A program made the translations under genes and the position numbers. Below are positions 1-9,834 of a DNA stretch of 64,000 bases, one piece after another; position 1 is the stretch's first letter; the number at the start of each line of letters is the position of its first letter. Under the pieces are notes generated by a model that searched no databases, was not told the DNA's origin, and saw only the letters and a program-made list of their open reading frames with translations. This DNA comes from Phytophthora quininea (taxonomy: Eukaryota > Oomycota > Peronosporomycetes > Peronosporales > Peronosporaceae), in the NCBI GenBank assembly GCA_011947345.1, contig JAAVTG010000545.1, positions 310,001 through 374,000 on the forward strand. The letters are read 5' to 3'.

Positions 1-814
1 CGATGCGAACGAAATCCAGCAGCTCGGTCGGTTGTATGTAACCCCGCTTCCTGCGTGTCCAGTGGCCGGCGGCAACAAATAACTCAGCACAACGCGGCGC
101 TGACTGCGAGGCACTCCGTGCCACCGATGTGACAGCGAGCAAGGTGGCGGGATTTGTTGGCCAAAGAGAGTGGCCCAGCGACTGGATGTCGAGGGCGGCC
201 GCGTCCACAGAAGTTTAATGCCGAGGATGGCACCGACACACACTAGGACAGAGATGTACACATACGTGGGGAATTGCGAAAGCCGCCCGCCCACACGACG
301 CCTCGACCATGCCATCGCGACGCGAAGGTTGCGGCACGAGGGCGAGCCAACGGGCAACTCGCGGTAACGAGATAACTTATTTCGGCCGGGCGGGCGTCGG
401 GTTGCACGGGGCCTCGCTCGCTTCAGCGGGAACGCCACGAGCTCCCGAGTGAGATGTGGAGTGGCGTGCGGCAGCAGCAGCGCTCGTCGCCGAATTGTTT
501 GTAGTCGTAGGTGGCTTTCGTCCACGGTCTCCGCCACAAAGGCTCCGACGGTATCTACATCGAAGTCACTGTCCCCCTGGCAGCAAAAGTGAAGGCGTTG
601 AAGGCGCAGGGGATGCAAATGAGGCCCAGCCGTTTTTGCATTGACACTCGAGCCCTAATCCGCTATGCGCAGGCATGCTCTATCGGGGCATTATGCACAT
701 AAAAAGCCAAAAACCCTTTTGAAACTCTCCAGGAGTGCCCATTTTGCCGCTCGGATTCTAGGCTGTTGAAGGAGTTCTCCAGCCAACATTTGCTGTTACC
801 TACATACCGACACG
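1..814. other. No gene recognised
   Basis: Only short overlapping open frames with arginine- and proline-rich translations of the kind produced by GC-rich non-coding DNA. I see no conserved motif, repeat or RNA gene here. Confidence 0.5.
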
Positions 815-1912
815 TTGGGAGTTGATACACGATGCATGCCACTTTCTGTTGAAGAACTACGTTCGTCTTGGGATTCTCAAGACGAAAAGGCTAACACGAA
901 ATCGAGTGACGCATGGTGGTTGTGCCTATTTGTGGTCTGCAAGTTGACCGAGAAGATCCGCGCCTGCTTTCGCAAGCTGCAGTATAAAACGGTTACTATG
1001 CGCGAACAATACGCTGCTCTGAATGAACTCCACTTATCACTGGCGTTGAAATTTGAAAGCGAAATGACGAAGGTGAGCCAACTGTCGATTCACCAAAGGT
1101 CTCTGAGCATTAACCGTGATGCTGCCTTCACTCAAGAGACCTTTTCGACAAGATTGCCACGGGACACCACAATGTTCATACATGCCGTCAAGGAGCTGAA
1201 GTGGGTTTCGCTGGCATGGCTCTGGACCAACCAAACATCCACGAGCATCAAGACGGCGAAGAGACTTTGGAAGTTTCAGCGCATCTGGCGGACATGGTAG
1301 ACGAAGATACCCCGAGTAGGATGAAGACATGCCACAACTCAATGAAGTAAATGAACCGACTGAATCCCAGCAATCAACGAGTCAGCAAGGCTTGGTGGAA
1401 GCTGTTACTACAGCTCGGACCGTGATGATCGACGGAATTACCGATATCAAGCTCGATATTGCAGCAGAAGCCCGCGATGCGCCTCCAACGAGGTCGATTG
1501 ACATCGTGAAGTGTACGGATGGAGCGTTACGTCGTCTGCTGATCGCTTATTCAGCAAAATTGCAAGAACACCTAGGTGAATCGGCAACCGAGGAGATCTG
1601 GAGCCAGCGCAAGAACCTGATCCACGAATACAAGCTAAAGCGTGATGTTTGCAGAAAGGTGAAGGATCAAGGTGATCTGTCGCTTGAAGACGCGTGGGCT
1701 AAAGTCGAACCTTGTGGTGAATTTGGAGCGCTCATCGAATTTACTGTTGGTCTCGCAAGTATTGCTCCAGGAACCCATACTGTGGAAGGGGATTTCAGTA
1801 CGCTAAACGGTGTAGCTGGTCCACCGGAGAACTGCAAGCGCGTCAATACTTCGAAGTCATGGAGCTGGCAGACAGATTGGAGTCAAGCAAGAAGGTTATA
1901 GCACAACAGTGA
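815..1912 (+). pseudogene. Decayed transposase-like ORF pair (hAT-like C-terminal part)
   Basis: Two broken reading frames in the same direction, 815-1300 and 1329-1901. The second contains GTHTVEGDFSTLNG, which resembles the block near the C-terminus of hAT-type transposases where the dimerisation domain lies. After this block the sensible reading moves to another frame (RQYFEVMELADRLESSKK) and ends at TGA 1910-1912, so at least one frameshift is present. Near 1260-1350 a third frame reads as acidic coding sequence (HLADMVDEDTPS) and then meets a stop. No terminal inverted repeat or target duplication could be paired. Best read as a dead remnant of a transposon ORF; the superfamily assignment rests on one motif. 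Confidence 0.4.
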
Positions 1913-2663
1913 GTTTCTGATCCAACAGAGCGTGCGTAGGCTAACCTCACGTACATTTCCATGCGTAAGCTAGTGCCCTTTAGGGTTTTCTGGCAATTCA
2001 ATACATTTCCTGTGCAATGCCCCTTTGAACTTTCCCAACTCTGCCCATTTTACATCAAATCCCATCGACTTTCAAAATGCCCTGTTTGAGCATGCCTGGC
2101 TATGCGGAAATCGAGCCAGACGGCGGCGGATCCTGCGCCGTGCTTGAGATTGCTGGGGCTCGCTTTCGAGCCGCGAAGACTTGCCGGGCTTGCAGGTGTT
2201 GCGGGTGTTGCGCGCGCACAGGAGCCGCAGGGACTCTACCTTCGCGAACGTAACTTGACGCGATGGTAGCTCGGCTCGGTGCGTGCCCTGCCGTTGGGGG
2301 AGCGATCCCCGACGGCCAGACCGACTTGGCGAAGCAGCAGCAGAGACCTGCCTGGCAGACGGGGAAGGACGGACCTCGGAGGGCAAAGACGAGCTGGCAG
2401 GGGCAAGTGCGTGTTGGCAAGCGCTGCCCGAGCTCACCAAAGTCGCTTTGCGACAATTGAAATGTGATCATCACACTGCTTCCGCCCTGTGGATTGGAGA
2501 CATTTCAGTACCTCTCCTTGCTGGCCTAGCCTCCTTGCCGGCCTAGGTGGATTGCCGCCTGGAGTGCTCAATAATGAAGAACGATACGTTCAACGTGCTA
2601 ATCCAGGGTCAAAGTACAAGTGGATTATACAAGCGTCTACTTAAATAGTCCTTCACGCAAGAA
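1913..2663. other. Intergenic, nothing recognised
   Basis: The open frames between 2072 and 2546 overlap one another on both strands and have low-complexity R/A/S/P-rich translations. No motif or repeat was found. Confidence 0.5.
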
Positions 2664-3453
2664 TCACAGCTTCTCCGCGCGAGCCACCATCTCGACCAGC
2701 TCCGGTCGGTACTTGAGCAGCGCGAGCCTCGTCGAAGGAGACCTGCAACACAACACACCGCTCGTGAGCTCCCTGTCCAATTCACCAGCAAGTCAAAGCC
2801 CCCACGCACCCACTTGCGCTGCCGAGTGTTCTCCGCCCAGTCATCAAAGACCTGCGTCGCCTCCAATTTAAAGCCGTAGAACCGACACGGTTTGCCCTGC
2901 TGACTGGCAAAATCTAAAGTCCCCAAAGCGCCGACAACGTCGCCCGTTACCTGAAACAACCACAACCGAGTTAGACGTCGGGATAACAAGAGACGACAAC
3001 TTCTCCATTCAGCCAACCCACCCCTGCTTCCTCGTCGGCTTCTCGCAGCGCGCTCTCCACGACCGACTCGTCGGTCTCCCAGCCGCCCTTGGGCAGGATC
3101 CACTGCGTCGGGTGCTTGGAGCTCGAGATGAGCAGGACGCGGTCGCCACGGCAGACCGCGATGCAGGCCAGCAGGCGCGTGTATCCGTCGTAGCGCTGCT
3201 TGTCCCTGCCCACGCGGGACTGCAGCAGGCGGCTCGAGAGGCGAGTCCGGCCGTCCACGTCGTCCAGCGGCTGCTTGTGCAGACCCGTGGGGCTCGACTT
3301 GTTGGGCGGGGACGGTGCCGGCTCCACTGCGGGCGAGTTGTCCGCCAGTTGCTCGTTGGTGGTCGTGCTTTCAGTCATTGCTGGCGGGGGGAGAGGACGA
3401 GATTTATGCACGTCCGAGGCAGGAATGGCGATCGGCGCAATTACGGACGCCAC
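2664..3453 (-). CDS. Nudix hydrolase, diphosphoinositol-polyphosphate phosphohydrolase-like
   Basis: Predicted to hydrolyse nucleoside- or inositol-linked diphosphates. A complete Nudix box is visible, G-x5-E-x7-R-E-x-x-E-E-x-G (GGWETDESVVESALREADEE, then AGV), preceded by ILPKGGW as in the DIPP subfamily. Exon 1 (3453-3022) runs through EEAG. A 71-bp intron (3021-2951, GTGGGT...TTTCAG) joins it to exon 2 (2950-2814), restoring EEAGVTGDVVGALGTLDF and FYGFKLEATQVFDDW. Exon 3 (2742-2664) reads LLKYRPELVEMVARAEKL and stop. The second donor is ambiguous. GT at 2813 keeps the frame to the stop. GT at 2809, four bases further, gives the more family-like KWVSFDEAR but then loses frame, which would fit a missing base. 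The start at 3453 is the longest; a Met at 3378 is possible. About 215 aa. Confidence 0.85.
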
Positions 3454-3744
3454 GCACGTCGCAGATGATCCCCTCAGTAGTCATATTGACTGATATAAAG
3501 AGGAGGCTTCTATTGATAGAATAGCTCAAAGGGTAGATTCATAACTAACGTGAGGTTTGCTTGACCGCGTTGAAGCGAATGGACGCAATCAAGTAATAAT
3601 GCAGCTTCGACTTTATCTGCTCAGATAACCTAATATGCGGTCACTTTAGCAGTAGGAGAAGGAGGTCAAGCAATCACGCGCCAAACTGTCGACTAGTGAG
3701 CCAGGCACTCTGCAATTTGCTTCTTGCTACCAACCTCCGCGACG
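3454..3744. promoter_or_regulatory. Intergenic region between divergent Nudix and AKR-A genes
   Basis: 291 bp between the Nudix start (minus strand) and the AKR-A start (plus strand), so it presumably carries both promoters. I see no clear core element; an AT-rich stretch lies at about 3590-3650. Confidence 0.4.
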
Positions 3745-4808
3745 ATGGCTCCTGCAACACCCGACAAGGCGATTCGTATGCCCTATCGCTTCCTCGGCGA
3801 CTCTGGTCTGCTGGTGTCGAGACTCTCTCTCGGTAGCTGGATGGACGTCGACGACAAGTACACGGCCGACGCCTGGTATAACATGATGGCACTCGCGTTC
3901 AAATACGGTGTCAACTTGTTCGACAACGCCGAGATCTACGGAGCTGGTTTAGCGGAGAGGAACATGGGGATTGCCATCAAGAGGGGGTCGAGAAGGGGAC
4001 ATGGAGTCGTCAGGACCTCGTTATCAGCACCAAGCTCTACTTGGGCAGCAAGGGATTCGTGGGTGCTGGTCCGAACGACCAGGGCATTGGCCGCAAGCAC
4101 ATCATTGAGGGCACGAGGGCGTCTCTGGCCAGACTGCAGCTCGACTACGTGGACGTGCTCTATTCCCATCGATCCGAGATCTTCACCCCCATCGAGGAGA
4201 CTGTGCGGGCCATGAACTTTGTCATCCGCCAGGGCTGGGCTTTGTATTGGGGAACGAGCTCGTGGAGCTCGGTGGACTTTAACGAAGCCTGCAACGTCGC
4301 CGACCGTCTTGGACTGGTCCGCCCCATCGTGGAGCAGCCCGAGTACAACCTCATCGAGCGTGCCAAGGTCGAATTCGAGTTCGTGGACCTGTACAAACAG
4401 TACAAACTGGGCTTAACGACGTGGTCTCCACTCTCATACGGAGCACTGACAGGTAAATACAGCGCCAGCATTCCCGAGGGCTCTCGGTTGAGCTCTGACT
4501 ACTGGAAATCCTTCACGCCCGACTTTGCCGATCGAGTTGCCAAGGCCGGCAAGATTAACCCGATTGCAGAGGAGTTAGGGGTCTCCATGGCAGTGTTTGC
4601 GATTGCGTGGTGTCTATCGAACGAGAACGTGTCCACCGTTTTGGTCGGAGCTAAGACCCCGCAGCAACTGGAGCAAAATTTGCAGGCGCTGAAGGTGGTG
4701 GAGAAAATCACGCCGGAGGTGAAGGAGAAGGTCGAGGCGATCGTGCCGTGCGTCTTCAAACCGGATCAACCTGATGAGGTGACCATGATTCGTAGCCGCT
4801 TCCTGTAG
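3745..4808 (+). CDS. Aldo-keto reductase A, Kv-beta (AKR6) type, with one frameshift
   Basis: NADPH-dependent oxidoreductase fold resembling voltage-gated K+ channel beta subunits. It starts MAPATPDK at 3745 and shows PYRFLGDSGLLVSRLSLGSW, the Asp/Tyr catalytic pair in FDNAEIYGAG, the Lys in ISTKLY, the His in YSHRSE, and the cofactor-side segments [18 protein letters not shown] and VLVGAKTPQQLEQNLQAL. It ends SRFL at 4808. The frame breaks once near 3985-3991: AAG AGG GGG TCG AG needs one extra G to read KRGVEKGTWSRQDLVIS as in the paralogues. The site is a G5 run and everything downstream is intact, so a sequencing indel is as likely as inactivation. About 354 aa when the frame is followed, the usual family length. 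First member of a four-gene tandem array. Confidence 0.85.
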
Positions 4809-5084
4809 GATGTGGAGCAAAGGAACTCGGTCGAACAGGACCGCAAGTGCATTTGTTGGGGCATGAGAAAGCGCACCTGTCGAGTGAAAAAGGTGTGTGT
4901 CGCGCGTTAGTGTTGACGGCAAGCTTAACTTGCGATGAGCGCTATCTCCATAAACGAAATGAATTCCCGATCACCTATCGCCGTTATCGTATAGTGAGGA
5001 CTGATGTGATCCTGCAGCACCTTCGCTTGAAGCGGCCAAGTCATCTGGCACTCAGCCGATTTCTCTCGCTACTCGCATTTACTC

Positions 5085-6176
5085 GCAACAAGAACAACAG
5101 CAAGACATCCACATCCACCACCATGGCCTCCTCAAATTCCGACAACGCCGCTCCCCGCATGCGCCACCGCTTCCTCGGCAAGTCGGGCCTGTTGGTCTCC
5201 GAGCCCGGTCTCGGCAGCTGGATGTTCCCCGACGAGAAGAGCACGCCCGAGCGCTGGTACGAGATGATAAAGTTTGCGTTCGAGCACGGCATCAACTTTT
5301 TCGACAGCGCTGAGACGAACGGCAACGGCCAGGCGGACGCCAACATGGGCGCCGCCATCAAGTTGGGGCTCAACGACGGCGTCTGGAGCCGTGAAGACTT
5401 GGTGGTGACTGCCAAAGTCTTTGCTGGTACCAAGGGCTGGTTCGAAGGCGGACCCAACGACCAGGGAGTGAGTCGCAAGCACATCGTCGAAGGTGTCAAG
5501 GCGTCGCTCGCCAGGATGCATCTCGACTACGTCGACGTCGTCTTCTGCCACCGCCACGAGCCGTACACGCCGATCGAGGAGACCGTCCGAGCCATGAACT
5601 TTGTGATCGAGCAAGGCTGGGCCTTCTACTGGGGGACCAGCACCTGGTCTGCAGCCGACATCCTCGAGGCCTGCAACATCGCAGATCGTCTGGGGTTGAT
5701 CCGTCCGATCGTGGAGCAACCTGAGTACAGCTTGTTGCAGACCCGAAAGGTGGAGGTCGAGTACCAGATCTTGTACGAGAAATACGGTCTTGGACTTACG
5801 ACGTGGTCTCCATTAGCGTTCGGAGTACTCACGGGCAAGTACAGCTCTGGTACTGCCGAGGGCACGCGGATGGACACGATGAAGCAAGTCTTCGACGACT
5901 TTGAGGAGCGTGTGGCCAAGGCCGACAAGCTCAAGCCCATCGCGGAGAAGTTGGACTGCTCCATGGCGCAGCTCGCCATCGCCTGGTGCCTCTCCAACGG
6001 CAAGGTGTCGGCAGTGCTGGTCGGCGCGAGCTCAGTCTCGCAGCTGGAGCAGAACCTCAAGGCTATGAGTGTTGTGAACAAGTTGACGCCGGAAGTGAAG
6101 CAGCAGATCGAGGACCTGTCGCTCGAAGTCAACACGCCCGCAGAGGATTTTCTGACGACTGTGCGTGGCCGTCACT
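5085..6176 (+). repeat. Inverted repeat unit shared with 15926-17016 (AKR-B / AKR-B')
   Basis: Starts at GCAACAAGAACAACAGCAAG, 38 bp before the ATG, and ends at the stop codon; outside these limits the two loci are unrelated. Units are in opposite orientation about 9.7 kb apart, enclosing AKR-C, AKR-D, the cysteine-rich gene, the TEX47-like gene, the ABCD gene and membrane paralogue 1. Confidence 0.9.
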
Positions 6177-6181
6177 TGTAG
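5123..6181 (+). CDS. Aldo-keto reductase B, Kv-beta type, intact, catalytic Tyr replaced by Asn
   Basis: Uninterrupted 352-codon AKR. The ATG at 5123 sits in CCACCATGG and the protein starts MASSNSDNAAPRMRHRFLGK. An earlier in-frame Met at 4847 only adds non-conserved sequence. Conserved parts include VTAKVFAGTKGW (Lys), [20 protein letters not shown] (His) and [19 protein letters not shown]. At the position of the catalytic tyrosine this copy reads DSAETNGNG (AAC at 5318-5320), whereas the otherwise near-identical copy at 15921-16978 reads DSAETYGNG. With the tetrad broken the protein should be a poor reductase, although Kv-beta-like proteins can act as cofactor sensors without turnover. The CDS plus 38 bp upstream are almost identical to the inverted copy, while flanking DNA differs. 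Confidence 0.93.
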   Translation: MASSNSDNAAPRMRHRFLGKSGLLVSEPGLGSWMFPDEKSTPERWYEMIKFAFEHGINFFDSAETNGNGQADANMGAAIKLGLNDGVWSREDLVVTAKVFAGTKGWFEGGPNDQGVSRKHIVEGVKASLARMHLDYVDVVFCHRHEPYTPIEETVRAMNFVIEQGWAFYWGTSTWSAADILEACNIADRLGLIRPIVEQPEYSLLQTRKVEVEYQILYEKYGLGLTTWSPLAFGVLTGKYSSGTAEGTRMDTMKQVFDDFEERVAKADKLKPIAEKLDCSMAQLAIAWCLSNGKVSAVLVGASSVSQLEQNLKAMSVVNKLTPEVKQQIEDLSLEVNTPAEDFLTTVRGRHL

Positions 6182-6449
6182 ATGCTGGTCATGGCAGTTG
6201 TATAAGGATGTTGCAGCGATCTCCTGTGGAATCATTCGTGCCAACATAACGTTCCAAGTAATCCAAAAGATTTGTTTGCTTGATCACAGGTTCCAGTGCG
6301 ATTTTGTTTGCTTGGTCACTGGGCGTCATCTTCTTGCTGTTACTTGCACTCACCAAGTCTAACTCGCAGTATTTCCTCCATTCTGCAATTTGCCTAGCGT
6401 CGATCACATCGATCCCACCACCACCACTACCACCAAGAATCTTCCAACC

Positions 6450-7523
6450 ATGGCTCCTGCTGCATCCGACAACAAGTCCAAGATGACCTACCGCTTCCTC
6501 GGCAACTCCGGACTGCTCGTCTCCAAACTCTCGCTCGGCAGTTGGATGAACGTCGACGAAAAGTACACGGCCGACGCCTGGTACGACATGATGGCGCTCG
6601 CTTTCAAGCACGGCGTCAACTTCTTTGACAATGCGGAGGTCTACGGTGCCGGTCTTGCCGAGAAGAACATGGGCGTTGCTATCAAGAAAGGCATCGAGAA
6701 GGGAACGTGGTCTCGTGAGGACCTGGTCATCACGACCAAGATCTTCTTTGGCAGCGAAGGGTTCTTGGCGTCACTGGGTCCAAACGAACAGGGACTAAGC
6801 CGCAAACACATCATCGAAGGCACGAAGGCGTCGCTCGCCAGGCTCGACCAGGACTACGTCGATGTCATCTTCTGCCACCGGCCTGACCCGTACACCCCGA
6901 TTGAGGAGACTGTGCGAGCCATGAACTTCGTGATTGAGCAAGGGTGGGCGTTCTACTGGGGCACCAGTCAATGGAATTCTGCCCAAATCATTGAGGCGTG
7001 CGAGATCGCGGACCGTCTCGGCTTGATCCGTCCCATCGTGGAGCAGACCGTGTACAGTCTGCTGGATCGCTCGAAGGTGGAGTTCGAGTACGCTGATCTG
7101 TACAAGAAGTACAGGTTGGGCTTGACGACATGGTCGCCTTTGGCGTACGGCATCCTCACGGGCAAGTACAGCTCGAGCACCCCGGAAGGTTCCCGCATGT
7201 GCGATGAACTCTACAAAACCTACACGCCAGATTTTGCTGAGCGGGTGGCGAAGGCCGACAAGCTCAAGCCCATTGCCGACGAGTTGGGTATCTCCATGAC
7301 GGAGCTCGCTCTTGCCTGGTGCGTCGCGAACGAGAACGTGTCGACAGTGATGATCGGCGCCAAGACCCTCCCGCAACTGGAGCAGAACTTGAAGGCGCTC
7401 GAGGCGGTGGAAAGATCACCCGGAGATCAAGGCCAAGATCGACGCTGTGGTGCCGCCTGTGTACGAGCTGGCGAAGCCCGACGGGACCGAGATGGTGCGT
7501 GCTCAGCATTTGTAGGAAGCTGA
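6450..7523 (+). CDS. Aldo-keto reductase C, Kv-beta type, frameshifted C-terminus
   Basis: Starts MAPAASDNKSKMTYRFLGNS at 6450 (ATG within CAACCATGG). It has the catalytic residues in FFDNAEVYGAG, VITTKIFFGS and IFCHRPDPYTP, plus [20 protein letters not shown] and the cofactor segment VMIGAKTLPQLEQNLKALEA. The last 30-odd codons are out of frame. GTGGAAAGATCACCCGGAG at about 7407-7425 lacks two single bases relative to a normal VEKITPE reading; with both restored the protein would end EMVRAQHL and stop at 7513-7515. As written the frame runs to TGA 7521-7523 with an unrelated tail. Both missing bases are in or beside short homopolymers. It lies 268 bp downstream of AKR-B in the same direction. 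Normal family length. Confidence 0.88.
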   Translation: MAPAASDNKSKMTYRFLGNSGLLVSKLSLGSWMNVDEKYTADAWYDMMALAFKHGVNFFDNAEVYGAGLAEKNMGVAIKKGIEKGTWSREDLVITTKIFFGSEGFLASLGPNEQGLSRKHIIEGTKASLARLDQDYVDVIFCHRPDPYTPIEETVRAMNFVIEQGWAFYWGTSQWNSAQIIEACEIADRLGLIRPIVEQTVYSLLDRSKVEFEYADLYKKYRLGLTTWSPLAYGILTGKYSSSTPEGSRMCDELYKTYTPDFAERVAKADKLKPIADELGISMTELALAWCVANENVSTVMIGAKTLPQLEQNLKALEAVERSPGDQGQDRRCGAACVRAGEARRDRDGACSAFVGS

Positions 7524-7941
7524 GTAGTTTTGAGCATGACATTCAAAGGCAATCGCTTGTGAAGTTGGCCCGTTTTGGAACTTGCTGGAGTGCTTGGATC
7601 TATGCGATCGTGAAATAATAGTTGATAGCAAGGCCGTAAACGCAGTCAAATGACCATTCTGTTCACCATCGTGGAGGAATTGTTTGCTTGGCCGCCCTGA
7701 TGTCTCAGATGATGATCAAGTAACGCATTCTTTCCGAAGTTGTTGACCTCAAAACTTAGTCACACTCAGCTGATGAATCGATGATGATGGCGGCCACGAC
7801 CAAGAGCTTGCTCTCTATGAACACGCACAAGGTTGAATGCCATAATCGTCACAACTTTGAGGGTGCTAGCTGCTGCTAGTCCGTTCACTTTGCAATTTGC
7901 TCAACCACCACCCTCACTGCTACTCCTACTCCACCACCACC
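7524..7941. other. Intergenic between AKR-C and AKR-D
   Basis: 418 bp with no recognisable gene. The last part before the AKR-D ATG (about 7900-7941) is rich in CCACCA and resembles the leaders of the other AKR genes. Confidence 0.4.
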
Positions 7942-9021
7942 ATGGTTTCTGCTTCCAAGCACAATATGCCGTACCGCTTCCTCGGGAACTTGGACTTCTC
8001 GTGTCCAAACTATCGCTCGGTAGCTGGATGGACTTTGACGAAAAGTTCACAGCCGACGCCTGGTACGACGTGATGGAGATCGCATTCAAACACGGTGTCA
8101 ACTTCTTCGACAACGCCGAGATCTACGGCCGCGGCCAGGCCGAGAGAAATATGGGAGCTGCCATCCGGAAGGGCATCGACAAAGGCACTTGGAGTCGCGA
8201 GGGCCTGGTTATCACGACCAAGATCTTCTACGGCTCCAAGGGATTCCCTGAGGGCCCATTCGGGAAAGGACTGGAGAAAGGATTGCAACCGAATCACCAA
8301 GGCTGAAGTCGTAAGCATATCATCGAGGGCTCCAAGGCGTCTCTGGACCGACTTCAACTCGACTACGTGGACGTCATCTTTTGCCACCGCTCGGAGCCTT
8401 TCACTCCCATTGAAGAGACCGTGCGGGCCATGAACTTTGTCGTCAATCAACGCTGGGCCTTCTGCTGGGGGACCAGCTCATGGAGCGCGGCTCAGGTCTG
8501 AGAAGCGTGCGAGATTGCCGACCGCCTCCACATGATCCGCCCCATCGTCGAGCAGCCGGAATACAACCTGCTTGAACGCAACAAGGTCGAGTTCGAATAC
8601 GCCGATCTGTACAAGTACAATCTGGGTCTGACGACGTGGTCTCCTCTCGGGTTCGGCACTGACGGGCAAATACAGCTCTGGATGCTCCGACGGAGCTCGT
8701 CTTCACACTCCTGAATGGTCGGCTGTCGTGCCTGACTTCGCAGAGCGTGTGGCCAAGGCGGACAAACTGCGTCCGATTGCCGACGAGCTAGACGTCCCCA
8801 TGGCGCTACTGGCCATCTCTTAGTGTACCAGCAACGACCACGTCTCGACGGTGCTTCTGGGAGCCAAGACCCCTGCTCAGCTGGCGCAAAACTTGAAGGC
8901 GTTGGAAGTGCTGCCGAAATTGACCCCGAAAGTGAAAGCCAAGATCGATGCAGCTCTGCCGTTCGCCCCACACGCCCCAGAGAAAGACTGGGCCTCGCTC
9001 ATGCGCCAACGCCACTTGTAA
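7942..9021 (+). pseudogene. Aldo-keto reductase D, decayed Kv-beta-type pseudogene
   Basis: The whole family length can be followed from ATG 7942 (MVSASKHNMPYRFLG) to the normal end (RQRHL, TAA 9019-9021), but the gene is broken repeatedly. There is a one-base loss near 7990 (GGGAACTTGGACTT), an in-frame TGA at 8304-8306, a TGA near 8500 (AAQV then stop), a frameshift near 8660 in the GKYS segment, and a TAG near 8821. Readable pieces include [73 protein letters not shown] and the C-terminal LGAKTPAQLAQNLKALEV. Unlike copies A and C, it carries several nonsense codons that indels in homopolymers cannot explain, so it is a genuine pseudogene at the right end of the array. Confidence 0.9.
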
Positions 9022-9128
9022 AAGCCTTTGTAGGAAGAGTGTAACCATTTCGTCGATGGCCAAGGCAACTTCAACTAAATTCTTGAAGGGACGCATAGTA
9101 TCTTTTGCAGATCGGACACCGACTAACC

Positions 9129-9767
9129 ATGCGATTCCTGCTGCTAGCATTAACGTTGATAGCTGTGACTGCAGCAGACCCCGAGACTTCGGATGCTGTC
9201 GGGGCCAAAACCTACGCCGACACCGTGAAGGCCGACACGGTGGCTACCGAACCAGATTTCGTGTCCAGGAGCACCGCCAACACTATCCCCCCACTACGTC
9301 GACGAGTCCTGCCATTACCACTGCTGCGCCGGACTCCTCCGGTGCCTCCAACGACATCGTGTCCGAGTACATTCACGTGCCGACGTCGTGCGATACCGAG
9401 AACTGCGTGTCCGGCGGCTGCCTGTTTGAGAACTGCGCCAAGCCGCTGTCGTGCAAGGGCGGACTCTGCTACTTCCTGTAAGTACTGACTTGGACTAACA
9501 GCTAGATCCTTGTGAGGACGCTGTTGACACTCGGAACTCAAAGTGGCTCGACGTTCTCGACGTTTTCACCTCGTAGGAAGTGCAAGGAAGCAGTTTGTGG
9601 GGAGGCGCCTGCACCTTCGACAACACCCCGACGGGACGTGTCCAGGAGGAGCTTGCAACTTCATCAACGCTGCGTCGACACTGGAGGACGGATACTGCGA
9701 TGGAGGAGGCTGCAAACTCGAAGGAGAGGAACATCCGTCCAGCATCTCGGCCTCTCTGGCTCAGTAG
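9129..9767 (+). CDS. Small cysteine-rich secreted protein with CxGGxC repeats (frameshifted as written)
   Basis: ATG 9129 opens a clear signal peptide (MRFLLLALTLIAVTAAD) followed by a Thr/Ala-rich linker. At CTATCCCCCCACT (about 9285-9294) the sensible reading shifts by one base in a C run. It then gives NDIVSEYIHVPTSCDTENC and a string of Cys motifs (CVSGGCLFENC, CKGGLCYF). A 99-bp intron (9478-9576, GTAAGT...TCGTAG) leads to a second exon with further units (CGGGACTF, CPGGACNF, CDGGGCKLEG) and the stop at 9765-9767. The exon needs one extra G near 9600 and another near 9635. The repeated C-x-G-G-x-C-x-F pattern with a signal peptide suggests an apoplastic or cell-surface disulfide-rich protein. 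Function unknown. Confidence 0.6.
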
Positions 9768-9834
9768 AAGCACCACCAATACTTTTGAAAACAAGAGGAC
9801 TCTTAACTCTGAATTGTCAATGGCTAGTAGTGAA

